A stretch of 64,000 nucleotides of DNA, from positions 111,447 to 175,446 of the forward strand of contig JAHLKD010000110.1 in assembly GCA_025526935.1 (NCBI GenBank), written 5' to 3'. This document shows positions 20,924 to 34,399 of the stretch, in pieces. The notes beneath the pieces are model-generated. The model did no database searches. It was not told where the DNA came from and saw nothing but the letters and a program-made list of their open reading frames with translations. The position numbers and the translations under genes were made by a program. How positions within the stretch are numbered: position 1 is the stretch's first letter; each line of letters starts with the position of its first letter. Source of the DNA: Cladochytrium replicatum. Lineage: Eukaryota > Chytridiomycota > Chytridiomycetes > Cladochytriales > Cladochytriaceae.

Positions 20924-23160
20924 ATGTTCCGCAAGCCATTCTCAGTCAAGAGCCAACACTCGTGCAAGACCTCGGAGGTCAAATGGCTGCGAACGAATTG
21001 CAGTAACTGGTTTGCTTTGGCATCGCAAACTGATGTACTCGAGGCTATTCCTGCGAAAGCGGACGTTCAGGTTGCGAAGATCGCTCTAAATGCAGATGGT
21101 GAAGGTGGTTCAACTGGGTCATGCGTTGTGTACCGTGTGGGTGGGCAACCGATGTTTTGGCACTTGAAAGAGAGGGGAAGGCTCAACCCAACAGGTAAGA
21201 AGAGAGAATGAATTGTGGAAACGGTTGATCATTTGGAATCATTAGTATATGCACTGTGGAAGATCCCGTATCTATCTCCAGTTATCTTGACGCATGCAGC
21301 TGTTATGGACCGTTTAGCTGATGGTGCAGGTATGTGCATCATATATGCATTTCGGCGGTGGTGTTCCGGTCGATTCAACTTCATAAAGATTTGATGCTGC
21401 CCGGTGTCATCATGCCACAGGAAGGATTCGCCCACGATTTTAAAAAGGGAGAGATTGTCGCGATCGCGTTGAAGGAACATCCGTAATGTTTTGTTTGTGA
21501 TTTGGTATATTTACAATTAACAAGTTTGTCATTAGGTACTCAACGTGTGCGCTGGCTGTTGGAGAAATGCTGGTTAGCAAAGATGAAATGTTATCCAGTG
21601 GTATGCGGGGGAAAGGCGTGAAGATATTGCACACTTTCCAGGACTTCTTATGGTATGTATGGAGTAAGTGGTCCCAGTTGACATTTTCTGACTGAGATCT
21701 GTTTCAGGGAATTCGGTGATAAATCCCTCCCTCCACTTGAGCATCCTCGACAGAAAGGAAACAAAGAAGAAGTCGAAGAAACTGAAAGTGCACCAGATAT
21801 CGAAATCACGAATGCTTCTTCATCGGATTTATCTGGCGATGTTGACGGCAAAGAAGAACCGGTAGGACCTACCGCTGAGCCTGGTAAGGAGAAAGATACT
21901 CAGAAGGAAGCTGCCGAGAGCATATCTCCGGCGGAGATGGACAAACTCTTTCAGTCGGCACTGTACACCGCTGTTGTCAAGCATCTTGCAACTGCGAATC
22001 CGAAAGACATTTTCCCCCTCTCTTCGAGTAATCTGTACTCAAAGTACATCCTTCCATGTCGGGAGCACGGAACGACCCTCGATATTCGTCATACAACCCA
22101 CAAAAAGCTCGGAAAGTTTCTGAAAGTATATGACAAGAAGGGTGTACTTAAAACAAAGGAGACTAAGGGAGACACGGTCGTGCTCGGTGTGAACAAGCAG
22201 CATCCCGAGTAAGTTTACGACCGAATCGTAGTACCATCAGCTAACACCTCAATCAAGGGTAGTAAACTTCACACCCCCTCGCAAGCTTGCAGGTGTTGCT
22301 ACCGCATCGTCTAGTGAGGTTACACCAGTCGATAATTCATGCTCAACATCAGCTGCTCAATCGAAGGAAAATTCGTCAGATCTCATCAAAATCACGGAGC
22401 TCTACAAACCCTCCGGATCGGCGGTGGTGCAACTTTTCAAGGATATGGGAATAAGCAAAGATGAGCTTCTCACTGCCCAGGAGATTCGAGCGGCCGTTGG
22501 AGCCTATGCGGAGAAGATGGGACTAGTTGACCAGTCCAATCCCCGTCTCGTGCGAATGACACCACTGCTGGTTGAGGCATTATTCAAGAAAGGCGATGGA
22601 GGATCAGTTGAAGCGATGCCCCGTGATCACATCGTAGAAAACTTGGCAGAGAAGATGCAGGTGAGCAAAAGTTTCAAAGCTGCATTGGAACTTCTTTAAT
22701 GAGTTGTCAAAATTTTAGGGGCACCACAAGACAGATATTCCGGCGATGAACGGGAAGCCTGCAACATCGGTGATAAGGAAAGGCGCGGCAAAGCCAATCC
22801 AGATTCTCGTGGAGAGACGAAACGCGAAATTGGTTTCACGAGTTACTGGTCTCGAGCTTTTCGAAATCGACGTCGAAGCATTTGCTTCGGAGATGAAGAT
22901 CGCTTGTGCTGCGAGCACGTCAGGTTCGCTTTCGCGTTGCTAAAAGGTGACTAAATCTTGACGTTTACGATGCAGTGGTGCCACACGTTGGAGCGCCAAA
23001 AGTGGACAGGGGATCAGCGATGGTTGAGCCTTTGGAAGTTGTGATTCAGGGATCAAAAGTCGTAGAAGTGTCCAAGGCCCTGAAGGACAAGTATCGAGTA
23101 CCTTTCAAAAGCGGACAAAAATTGATCTCGAAATGGGTTGTTGTTATGGATATGTCATGA
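20924..23160 (+). CDS. EIF2D: Translation initiation factor 2D (ligatin)
   Basis: Eight exons: join(20924..21194,21246..21329,21389..21482,21536..21652,21708..22208,22258..22660,22719..22923,22976..23160), 619 aa. eIF2D binds the 40S subunit, delivers initiator or other tRNA to the P site without GTP and recycles post-termination 40S complexes. The N-terminus 'MFRKPFSVKSQHSCKTS' is the LigN/PUA start of the family. The PUA part includes 'DLMLPGVIMPQEGF' and 'KGEIVAIAL' (about 118-150). Residues ~200-240 are an acidic linker. A winged-helix segment has 'KDIFPLSSSNLYSKYILPCR' and 'HTTHKKLGKFLKVY', followed by a SWIB-like part ('ALFKKGDGG..MPRDHIVENL'). The C-terminus is an SUI1 domain ('IQILVERRNAKLVSRVTGLE'). 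The seventh intron uses the weak donor GTTCGC. It is convergent with the antiporter gene (104 bp between stops). Confidence 0.93.
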
Positions 23161-23264
23161 ACAATCATAATCATGAGATCAAAAGTTCGGTGTTTGGATC
23201 CATAAGGGTTTATTGTGGATAAGAAAAGGACAATTGCACTTAGTTGATAAACAAAGAAAAATCT

Positions 23265-25510
23265 TCACTTGTCCAACTCTTGGAGCTGGATCGTCGTATC
23301 TTGCTTCGCTGGTGACATCAAGTGGACAGTGTCAGAGTCGTCAAGGAAATATTCCATATCGATGTGCTTTCCAGACGAGTCGTTGGCTGCCGATGGGCTA
23401 ACTTTTGCGGATGGTGTTGAACCTGAACCAAGCGAGTGCGAAGGTGAAGCAGCGCTATTGTTCAGCTGGCTCTGCGGCAATATCCCTTCGTGGCTAACTG
23501 GGTTAGCATTATTGTCGACGGTTAGGTAAGGACGGATTCTGAAAAGAGCACCCACTAAGACATAATTCTACGACGTCAAAACTTGTGAGCCTTTCACCTC
23601 ATGTGAAGCATGTGGAGCCACCCAAGTTCCGGTTTCCTCAAATCGGCAGTATTCGGCTGTATCTCCTGCTCTTCAACGTCCCCATGATCATCCAACTCTT
23701 GATACGTCTGCCCATGATTCTTGGTTGTTTGAATTCGTGATAAGCCTTTAATACCATGTGCATTGATCTCTTCTTCCGTTAAAACTCCTTGTTTCTCGGG
23801 GTCGATCGCCTGGTCATGTCCTGCCAACTTCTTCTCCAGAAGTTCGTGGGAATTTGCGGCGGCCGTGTCTTTGGGAGTAATAATCTTGAGGCCTTTGAGC
23901 ATCGCAGGTGTGAAACCTCCAAAGATCATGACGGTGAGCACCACGGTCATCACGGTTGTTCCAAAAATTTGACCCTTAATATCGGCGTCGAAAACCGGGT
24001 GTTCGGAGAAACTCACACTAAGTGCGAATGCGACAGCGCCTCGAAGTCCAGACCACCAGATCAAAGTCGCATGATTCCAAGGTACTTTGGAGCCTCCGGG
24101 AACAATCCAGCCAAGACCGACCAGGAGAAACACGTGGCAACGTGAGATCATAATAGTGAGCTAGAGAGAGAGTCAGATCTGATAAAGCTAAGTGATTTTT
24201 AGACCTAACAAATGAAAAGACGATCAAAACCGGGTCATAAACGGTTTGGCCACCAAAAGACAGAAGCCCAAGACCAAGGTAGAGAAACACGAATCCTTCG
24301 CATGTACTGGACAGGAACCGGAGTAATACCTATTCAAAGATACGCATTCAAATCGATCTTGAGCTCTTTTCATAAAGAGCTTACCTTGATGGATGATTTG
24401 GCCTTCTTAGTAACGTTGTTCATGGCATAGTATGACATCCCGATTCCACAAAAGAAAATGGATATGATTCCAGTTAGAGACAGAATATCGGCAACAAGGT
24501 AAGAGAGGTACGCAAAAATAAAGAGCATTGTGGTTTCGTAAATCGGCTGGTCATGCATGAAGCGGATGTGTTTCGTGAGCAGAGCAAATAGGACCGCCAC
24601 AGCGAACCCGACTATGGTTGATCCAATAAACACTCCCGCTGACTGCAGAACAAGTATAAAGAATGAGGAAACTGACAGCCTCATCTTTGGATCAGCAAGA
24701 TCGGTGAAGAATCTGTACAAAATGATCGACACCGCATCATTCAAAGCTGACTCTCCGAAAATAAGCATGTAGAGATTCTTGTCCACGTTAGACGGCAAGA
24801 GAGAAAGAACGGTCACCGGGTCCGTTGACGAAATGAGCGAACCGAAGACCAGCGATTCAACAAAAGACCAGCTTGTCTTAGTCAGTTTTGAGAAGAAGTA
24901 CATCAACGTTGATGTAAGGAATGTTGAGAACAGTGCCCCGACGAATGCGAGGGAGACGATGGAACGCAAATTCCGAAAGAACGCAACTTTCTGAAGAGCA
25001 AAGCCAGCCTGCAAACATATTCTGTAAGGAAATATTTAAGCCTCGTTACTCACATACATACCTCGAAAATAATTGGTGGGAGGAGAACCATATAGAAAAG
25101 GTTCGATGAGAGCTGGATTGTTTTGGCTTGGTCGTCACTGTCGATAAATCGCCAAACAGTTGCAACAAATAGTCCTATCGATCATAGCCTTTTAAGAGCA
25201 CTCGTTTTAGAGCCATGTTTTCTACTGTACCAAGAATGATGGTCACAGCAGATTCCCCGAGGTAGTTGAACTTCTTGTGATGAAGAAATCCGTTGATGTG
25301 CATTGAAACCAAAATTAGTGACAGCATCACCGCCGCCCTCATGAAAAGCTGATGAGTTCCATCGCTTGCGTGTGCTAGGTCGGTGCTTGCCGCAGTGTGA
25401 TCTACAAGACCAGTGTATTCATCAGTTGTTGTGACAACTTCCTTTGCCGTATCTACTGCAGCCGTGGCGGCAGCGACAGCTGCAGCGATGATACGATCAG
25501 AAAGTTCCAT
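23265..25510 (-). CDS. Na+(K+)/H+ exchanger, NHX/SLC9 family
   Basis: Six exons: complement(join(23265..23538,23598..24160,24210..24329,24385..25008,25062..25174,25231..25510)), 657 aa. It is a multi-pass cation/proton antiporter, most like the intracellular (endosome/vacuole) NHX1/NHE6-9 branch. It would exchange luminal H+ for Na+/K+ and set organelle pH. Motifs: 'LGESAVTIILG' (TM after the N-terminus), 'LLPPIIFEAG' (the amiloride-region motif), 'ISSTDPVTVLS' and 'FGESALNDAVSIILY' (transport core with the catalytic Asp), and 'WWSGLRGAVAFALS'. The ~180-residue C-terminal tail is hydrophilic and Ser-rich, ending 'IQLQELDK'. The ATG at 25510 (ACCATCATG) is chosen over upstream in-frame sequence with no better start. 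The N-terminus is Ala-rich and may be lumenal. Confidence 0.92.
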
Positions 25511-25695
25511 GATGGTGGTTACAAGACCGTGAACTTGGAGGAACCACAAACAGATGTTGGTTTGTATAAATTCGAAAGTGTAACTTGCAAAAGTTCCTCC
25601 AATCAAGGTTTGTTTCCATAAATGCCATCTGTATATGATGTATATGATATATATCGAATATATCGCTTTCATTTTGCTCACGAAAGTCGAGGCGA

Positions 25696-28197
<2,502 letters not shown>

Positions 28198-28338
28198 TTA
28201 TTTTCAGTCTATCAAAAAAGACTTCCAGGCTATTCCTTAATGTCGAGCAGTCCAATCCAATCCCAAAACTTGATTGGAATTGCTTAAAATTAGCATGACC
28301 ATTCATCCACACAATTACCATTTTTGGAAGTTCACGTG
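28198..28338. promoter_or_regulatory. 141-bp bidirectional promoter between kinase and RPP14
   Basis: The two ATGs (28197 on the minus strand, 28339 on the plus strand) are only 141 bp apart, so both promoters and 5' UTRs must share this stretch. It contains TGGTAATTG, an A/T-rich centre and no obvious TATA box. Confidence 0.7.
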
Positions 28339-28875
28339 ATGAGTCGAAAATTTCACCAATCCAAAACCATTTGGAAGTTTACGCAAAGCAACGGCGAGTG
28401 GTTTTATCTCAAGGTGCGCTTGTAAGTCTCGCAAACCATAAACAAAGTGAAATTTAACTTCTTTCAGAACTTACGAGCCAACATCTTGTCCCGGCCATTT
28501 GGACAATTCGGTGTTAAGAGCGGTAATCAACAATGCTGTTATTCAAGCTTTGGGCAGTGTTGATGGGGGTGGTATCCACATCGACATACTCTCTAGCACC
28601 ATCTCAAGTAAACTATGGGTAACTAATAAGGATGAGCGAAAGGAGGTTCCAGTGAGCCTTGACGCCGATATTAGGACAAGATATGAGTACGTAGGTCGTT
28701 AAGAACCACAAAGCAATGTCTCATTCATTTTAACAGATCAGCATCTCAATTGCGCGGGGCGCTCACGCTGATGACCAGTGACCACAAGAATCGACCATGC
28801 AGAGTGGACACCATAGATGCCTCTCCGTTTTTAATGTCATTGGCTTGCGATAGCCGAGAAATATTTCGCTTTTGA
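28339..28875 (+). CDS. RPP14: Ribonuclease P subunit p14 (RPP14-like)
   Basis: Three exons: join(28339..28421,28468..28686,28737..28875), 146 aa. RPP14/POP5-type subunits are part of nuclear RNase P (5' maturation of pre-tRNA) and/or RNase MRP. The start 'MSRKFHQSKTIWKF..WFYLKV' matches the family's 'YHYMKV' first strand. The middle 'AVIQALGSVDGGGIHIDILS' matches the 'GxxxAxLxxDIL' region, and the end 'RGALTLMTSDHKNRPCRVDT' plus 'ASPFLMSLACDSREI' matches the conserved C-terminus ('VSPFLLALSGNSREL' in the animal protein as I recall it). Length is close to the usual ~125 aa, with extra residues before the last block. All joins are GT-AG and in frame. Its stop faces the 3' end of the unresolved minus-strand gene ~275 bp away. 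Confidence 0.85.
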
Positions 28876-29150
28876 AAGATCATTACGCAAATCTGTACAG
28901 ACAAAAGCTAACGAGAATCTGAATAAACAGAGGAAGAAAGAACAGAATAGAATGAATTGGAAGGAGGATGAACAGAAAGTTGAACGAAATGGGTAGAGGT
29001 CGAAGGACGTTACCATTGTCTTTTTTTTTTTGTGCAATCGGACGGGGAGGTATTATTTGCTTAAGCAAGGAATGATGGTACCGCTTCAGAAGCATTATGT
29101 AGAACAGGAGGACACTCTCGCTCCGATCAACGGAATCGAAACTGACCGTC

Positions 29151-30500
29151 CTAAGCAATCCTTTCAACGCTGCCGTGCACAATGGCGTTGTTCTGGATGA
29201 ATCGCGAGAGAGGTTGCAACGCATCGACTATCTGTCGAGTCCTCCTCGCTCATGCACACACACAATATTCACTGACTTCATCAGCTTCTTCGCTTCAGCG
29301 CAAAGCATGTCGCCCACCGTCCCGGCAAGCTCGTCGAGCATCTCTGTGATCGACTTTTGCAAACGTTTCACGGCCCCAACGACCATTGTGTTTCGACTGA
29401 ATTCGACTCCGCTACTGACGTGCTGTCTTGCACGAGCAGTGTTGCAACAACCTCTCATTGGCGGCTGCATCGTTTCAACGCATCAAGGTCGTTTTGATTG
29501 CTCTACCTACATTCGTCCATGCCGTTCGCTGCGTCTCATATTTTTTTGGTAATTTGAGTCAGACAGGTCATTCACGCCCAAGTCGAAGCTTCGCACAACA
29601 GCCCCGATCAAGTCGTACGAAACAGTCAAGCCGAGAACTTGGCATTCGCTTTTAATTTGATTGACAGTTTGGTGCATGACCGGATAAGATTTGCAAATGT
29701 ACATGTAAGTAACGATCGGGAAATTTTCCAAAGCTATTAAACTAACCTGATAGCTCCAACCGCAAAAGTGTCCATGAAGGGAGAAGCGAGAAGTTGATTC
29801 ACGTTGATGTAACCAGCCAATCCAGAAGAAGAATCTCCCACCTATATTTTAACCAGTGCAATCGCCCGCCGAGTCCATAAATGCCACGCACTCGCCTGCA
29901 GCTGTCGTGTTTTCGCACCAAATTGCTTCTGTTGCTGTACTGTCGGTCGCTTGTCTAACGTGATGTAGTGCTCAACACTCGTGAGAATTAGCTCGATGTG
30001 CTCGGATCGGGAGCTCCGTTTATAACCGTGCACTAAATCAACTTGTGCTTTAGGGAGTCTTATAACTTCGGAGTATCTATCTGCTCGGGAGTGAAGAACC
30101 CTTTAGCGTGTTGCGTTTTGTTTGCTGTGACCTTCTCGATGAGTGAGCCAAGAACACGGCCCGTTAGAATCTTCTCCCGTGTAAAAGTGTCCAGGAAGCG
30201 GCTAGTCAGCTTGGTTGCTTCGTCAATCCGATGGGACGACCCATGTTCGACTGTTGAGAAGTTTGCAACACTGAAGCGGTCTGACTGGGTGGGCCCGCTT
30301 GTGGCACGGCGTTTCGATGATGCTCCGCTTGAAAAGCTGCGTGTCCCAATCGGCAATTGATCACACTCTCCAAGACTGTGTCAAAGGCCTTGTGGAGAGA
30401 GCTGTTTAAAGATCGAAGCAAGAATTGTGCGCTGCGATTGATGTTGCCAGATCCGTTCCAGAAGGCCCAAATTCATTGGAGAACCATTGTTGAACCAAAG
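29151..30500 (-). CDS. Unidentified multi-exon gene (model incomplete)
   Basis: Several protein-like minus-strand pieces lie in order. They are 'NRSAQFLLRSLNSSLHKAFD' (about 30435-30375), 'RIDEATKLTSRFLDTFTREK' (about 30230-30170), 'RSEHIELILTSVEHYITLDK' and 'QASAWHLWTRRAIALVK' (about 30005-29845), 'YPVMHQTVNQIKSECQVLGL' (about 29690-29630) and 'AVKRLQKSITEMLDELAGTV' (about 29370-29310). A clear last exon at 29151..29231, spliced from 29273, gives 'IVDALQPLSRFIQNNAIVHG' and a TAG stop. The protein would be mostly alpha-helical with no membrane segment. I do not recognise the family and could not join the upstream exons with confidence. The start is unknown, with candidates near 30490. It might be partly degenerate. 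Confidence 0.45.
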
Positions 30501-30792
30501 CCATGATGCCAAGACCGGTGGAGATATCGACCCGGGGCTTTGGGACGCAGCCCGACGCACTTTCCACTCCGCAGGAAAATAATTTGGACTTCATATCCGA
30601 ACATTGTTCTTCCAGGTGCTCCCAGTCCTATGTTCTATTCATCAAGGTCCAAGAACGAAAGGATGCAAAGCTACGCTACGCTGTCCGAAATTAACCACAT
30701 ATTGAGGACACAAGAAGAAGAGTGTTACAGCTATGAAGAATTAGTCAAGAAATATCCAGGGTCCGCTCCACGACAACGCTGTCTAGCTACAT

Positions 30793-32788
30793 TTAAGAGG
30801 ATCTCGCAGCAATCAACCTGCGAGCGACATTGTCAATGAACTCTTTGCTAGTCACCCAGTGTTCCCGCTTCATGCTTTTGTGAAAGCCCGAAATTTTCAG
30901 TCAAACCCGCGGCATGGTGTATGTGAATCTTACCTTTCACCGTGAATGGCCAGCGAAAGGTCCTTGGTCATCACATTGTCCACTTCGACAGAGTCGATGC
31001 ACGCCCGCTCAAGGTCGTGCGTGAACTTTGCAAGCTCACCGTTTCCGTCGAGTTTCGCACGGTGCTCTAGACCACGAGTCCAAGCAAAGATGGACGCAAT
31101 CGAGTTTGTACTTGGGGTAGCAAAATCATTATCAGCGATCAGCAATGTTCATCTATTTCACTAACCTGGTCTCATTGCCCTTTTGGTGCTCACGGTAGTG
31201 CCCTTTGAAAGCCTGTATCAGCAAAGGGATTGCAATTCATGGAATTCTTCTCGAGCTCAACTGGTAACAGTCCCGTGCGCCGCCTCTGACTCCACAGTTC
31301 TTCCGTCGGGGGTGATCAGAATTGAAGTCATCAATCCAAGAGAGCCGTAACCCTGAGCCAAAATATCCGACTGCACGTCTCTGTGATTTTGAGTAAGGTG
31401 AGCCTCGAATATTGAGACAATCAACTGAAGGATTACCCGTCATAGTTCTTGGTTGCCCATACAAAACCACCATGAGATTTGAGCATTTGGGCAACCATGT
31501 CGTCGATCAAGCGATGCTCATAGTAGATTTTGTTCTCGTCAAAGCGTGCCTTGTACTCACTACAAACAAATCAAACATTTGAAATAGTATGACATCCAAC
31601 TTACGTTTGGTAAATGTTTTCAAAAATATCCTTGAACCGCCCGTCGTAACGCTTCAAGATGGTGTTTTTTGTACTGAGGAAGAGCGGCTGCTTCTTGGCC
31701 AAAGCCATCTGGAAACAGCTGTGCGCAAAGCCTATGATTGACTTATTTTAAAGACGACGGAAACGATTGATCAGCATCAATCACACGGTACGTATACTTC
31801 CCTTACCTCGTCCAAGTTGTACATGGACATTGCAACACCTGGCCCCTTGAACTCAAACACTCGAAAAACCTTGTCCGGCCCACCCGACTGAGGCTTAAAC
31901 ACCATTTCAAACGTTCCAGCCTCTGGGACAACGATATCCGTAGCACGATATTGGTCTCCGAATGCGTGCCGGCCGATCACGATGGGTTGGGTCCAGCCTG
32001 GCACGATACGGGGAACGTTGTTGAGAAGGATCGGCTCACGGAACACCGTGCCTCCAAGAATGTTGCGAATCGTGCCGTTGGGAGATCTCCACATTTCCTT
32101 GAGGTGGAACTCTACAACAGAGTGCGGGGGTTAAGTTATCCAGTCTGAAATGGTATCGCTTATACAAACCTTCGACACGCTGCTCGTCGGGAGTGATTGT
32201 CGCGCATTTGATTCTGCAAAGTTTATTAAGCAACATTTACCACTTGTGTGTGAAATCGCCAAACTCACCCGACATTATACTTCTGGATTGCCTTGGCAGA
32301 ATCAATCGTAACTTGGTCACCCGTCTGTGACATGTTTCAGTGTTCTGCATGAAGACTCATTTTCGATCTCCCCACCTTGTCTCGATACTCAATGCCAAGG
32401 TCGTAGTACTTAATGTCCACATCCAAAAAGGGAAGAACTAGACGCTCCTTAATCCATGCCCAGAGGATCCTCGTCATTTCATCGCCTGAATTCAGCGTCC
32501 ACAAATGAGCCACCATCAGACTACGCACAACCTTTGTTCCGCCATACCATCGAGTTCTGCACGGATCCAAAGAGAAAATGCAATAATATTGAATCAGTAC
32601 ACACATGGCTACCACATCCGCTGCCAAAATTGCTTACCCACAACAGGGTTTGCAACCTGCACTCTCTTGATAGAGGTTGACGAGTAGCGACTGGAAGCAG
32701 GGCCGATGCATGCAGCGTTCGAGCGCACGGCCAAGGTGTGCGAGCGAGCAACAGACGTTGCAGCTGATTTAACGGCAGTCTTCCACAT
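30793..32788 (-). CDS. IDP1: NADP-dependent isocitrate dehydrogenase, mitochondrial
   Basis: Twelve exons: complement(join(30793..30874,30934..31110,31166..31202,31262..31380,31437..31559,31605..31741,31807..32111,32170..32213,32269..32324,32376..32485,32548..32556,32638..32788)), 449 aa. It catalyses oxidative decarboxylation of isocitrate to 2-oxoglutarate with NADPH formation. The first ~40 residues (Ala/Ser/Arg-rich, no acidic residues) look like a mitochondrial presequence. Family blocks: '[17 protein letters not shown]', '[20 protein letters not shown]', '[19 protein letters not shown]', '[20 protein letters not shown]', '[20 protein letters not shown]', '[17 protein letters not shown]' and '[15 protein letters not shown]'. 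Exon 2 is only 9 nt (AACTCGATG); without it the invariant 'ELDGDEM' could not form. The minus-strand Nudix and reductase genes lie upstream. Confidence 0.95.
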
Positions 32789-33294
32789 GGAGTTCCAATT
32801 AATTCTCTGAGATTTATGATGATCAGCTGCACCGCACACAACGATTGAGGTCTCAGCCACATTCTCGGCTTTTGCTGTGATGGCCGGGAGCACCGAACGC
32901 AAACAGCGCGACCTGGAGTTGCGACGGCTGCGTGTGGATCAGCAGTTCGGCCCGGGGTAATCTCTGTGGGGAGAGGAGTCGTGTGCGATAATCTGAACAC
33001 GCAATTGCAGTGCATTCGACGAGTCAATGAAGAAAATGAGGGCACATCGATGCAACGCACCCCTTGAGATTTTTTTGATTCGTTTGTAAATATGGACAGG
33101 GTGTGGGAAGGATTCTCGCTTTTTGTGAAATGCATGGGATCTGATAAATGGTGAGCGAAGTTATTGGGCTTTGAGACATGCTGATCGATTCACGAAGGCA
33201 AGAGCCATCTCGGATACAAAGGGTACTCGTCATCATAGTCAGCGGTTTGGAATATTGAACGAGCTTAGAGAATAGACGATTCCATTGTATTGGT
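32789..33294. other. Promoter interval of isocitrate dehydrogenase
   Basis: Non-coding between the Nudix gene stop (33295) and the dehydrogenase ATG (32788). A long minus-strand open frame here has no conserved features and overlaps the presequence exon in another frame, so I treat it as chance. Confidence 0.6.
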
Positions 33295-34341
33295 TCAGCG
33301 TGGATTCGTGTTGCGATACATGTCGAGCCATTTGCCGAGTGCATAGATTGTTCCCGAAATTAATCGTTCGGCATTGGCGAGGTCTTCATTGTCATCCGGA
33401 GATGAAACGAGATTCGCAAGGGGTAGCGACTTTTTCATCCATTCGCGACCATCGAAGCATAAGGCCGCCACATGAATGTCCTTAGCATCATCACCCCCGC
33501 CCAGGAGAGCATTCACTGCGTCCACATCAAACCAGGCTGCCACGTCCACTTCGTTCACCTCAGGAGTGAGCATGGAGAGGAGATCTTCGTCCGTGTAAAC
33601 TCCATCGAAAGCTGCTTCAAGGTACACAACTTCGTGTCTGCGCTTTGGAATGCCCATTTGCAGAAACGGTGGGAAAACGGACTCCCATAAACCGAGAACA
33701 CGGCAGGTTGGCGAAAAAATCGCAGACCTTGGTGGCTCAAAGAGCGGATGGGCAGAGAGTCGAATTCCTGTCTCCTCTTCCATCTCTCGAATTGCCGCTA
33801 CGTCCAACTGAATTTCCACAAGAAATGAGAAGCTCGCTCAAGGACTCCACAATGAACCCACCGTCTCATCCCTCTCCACGCGTCCGCCAGGAGGTACCCA
33901 AACTCCAGGAAATGACTGAAATAATATATGTTATTAAATGATTGCGATGAGACACGCCGTTTGCTTACTCGCATGTGCTTTGGTCGTCTTGTTAACAACA
34001 CTTTCGGAGTAATCTGCCCAAAAGTTCGTCTGACGCGTGCTGTTAGCAGAAGGCATGCACTGACGCTGGCCGGTAGATCAGAGACATGAACACCGGTGCT
34101 TTCGGCTATTGCGAATGGGCATGTTGTGGGATGAGCAAGCTGCGCAATCGTGGAGCGACTTGAGAGATCCTGCGGAAGGAGAGCAGGATCAGCGGTGATA
34201 TAGAGAGTATTGTCGCTAAGGACGAAATGTATGCCAGTCTCCTGCGGAGAGGAGGATGGTGTCTGGTTAGGTGGCAGCAGCTTGTGGAGTGTGGCATAGT
34301 GAACGCGAACAAGTGTTGTTAGCTACGAGCTTGAAATCCAT
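33295..34341 (-). CDS. Nudix hydrolase, NUDT17-like
   Basis: Four exons: complement(join(33295..33807,33862..33915,33969..34280,34327..34341)), 297 aa. Nudix enzymes hydrolyse nucleoside diphosphates linked to another moiety; NUDT17-type proteins act on acyl-CoA or related substrates in some species, which is not provable here. The Nudix box is assembled by splicing: exon 3 gives 'WVPPGGRVERDET', exon 4 gives 'LDVAAIREMEEETG', together a perfect G-x5-E-x7-REUxEExGU. Downstream 'VLGLWESVFPPF', 'GIPKRRHEVVYLEA' and 'PEVNEVDVAAWFDVD' match the NUDT17 branch. The first exon is 15 nt (MDFKL), and the start is inferred from a 46-nt intron; an upstream TAG rules out a longer unspliced start. The aldo-keto reductase stop lies only 58 bp upstream. 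Confidence 0.85.
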
Positions 34342-34399
34342 CTTCGAAGGCTTGGTGTTTGAATCTGCACCAAGAACTGGACATGAACATACAGTATTT

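Noticed and set aside
30540-30839. Plus-strand frame of ~100 codons with 'SYEELVKKYPGSAPRQRC'
   Set aside because: It runs over the last exon of isocitrate dehydrogenase (30793-30874) on the other strand, has no recognised motif and no splice partners. Probably chance, though a small real gene is not excluded.
32521-33135. 204-codon minus frame upstream of and over isocitrate dehydrogenase exon 1
   Set aside because: It is out of frame with the presequence exon, is Ser/Pro/Arg-rich without motifs, and is better explained as promoter and 5' UTR.
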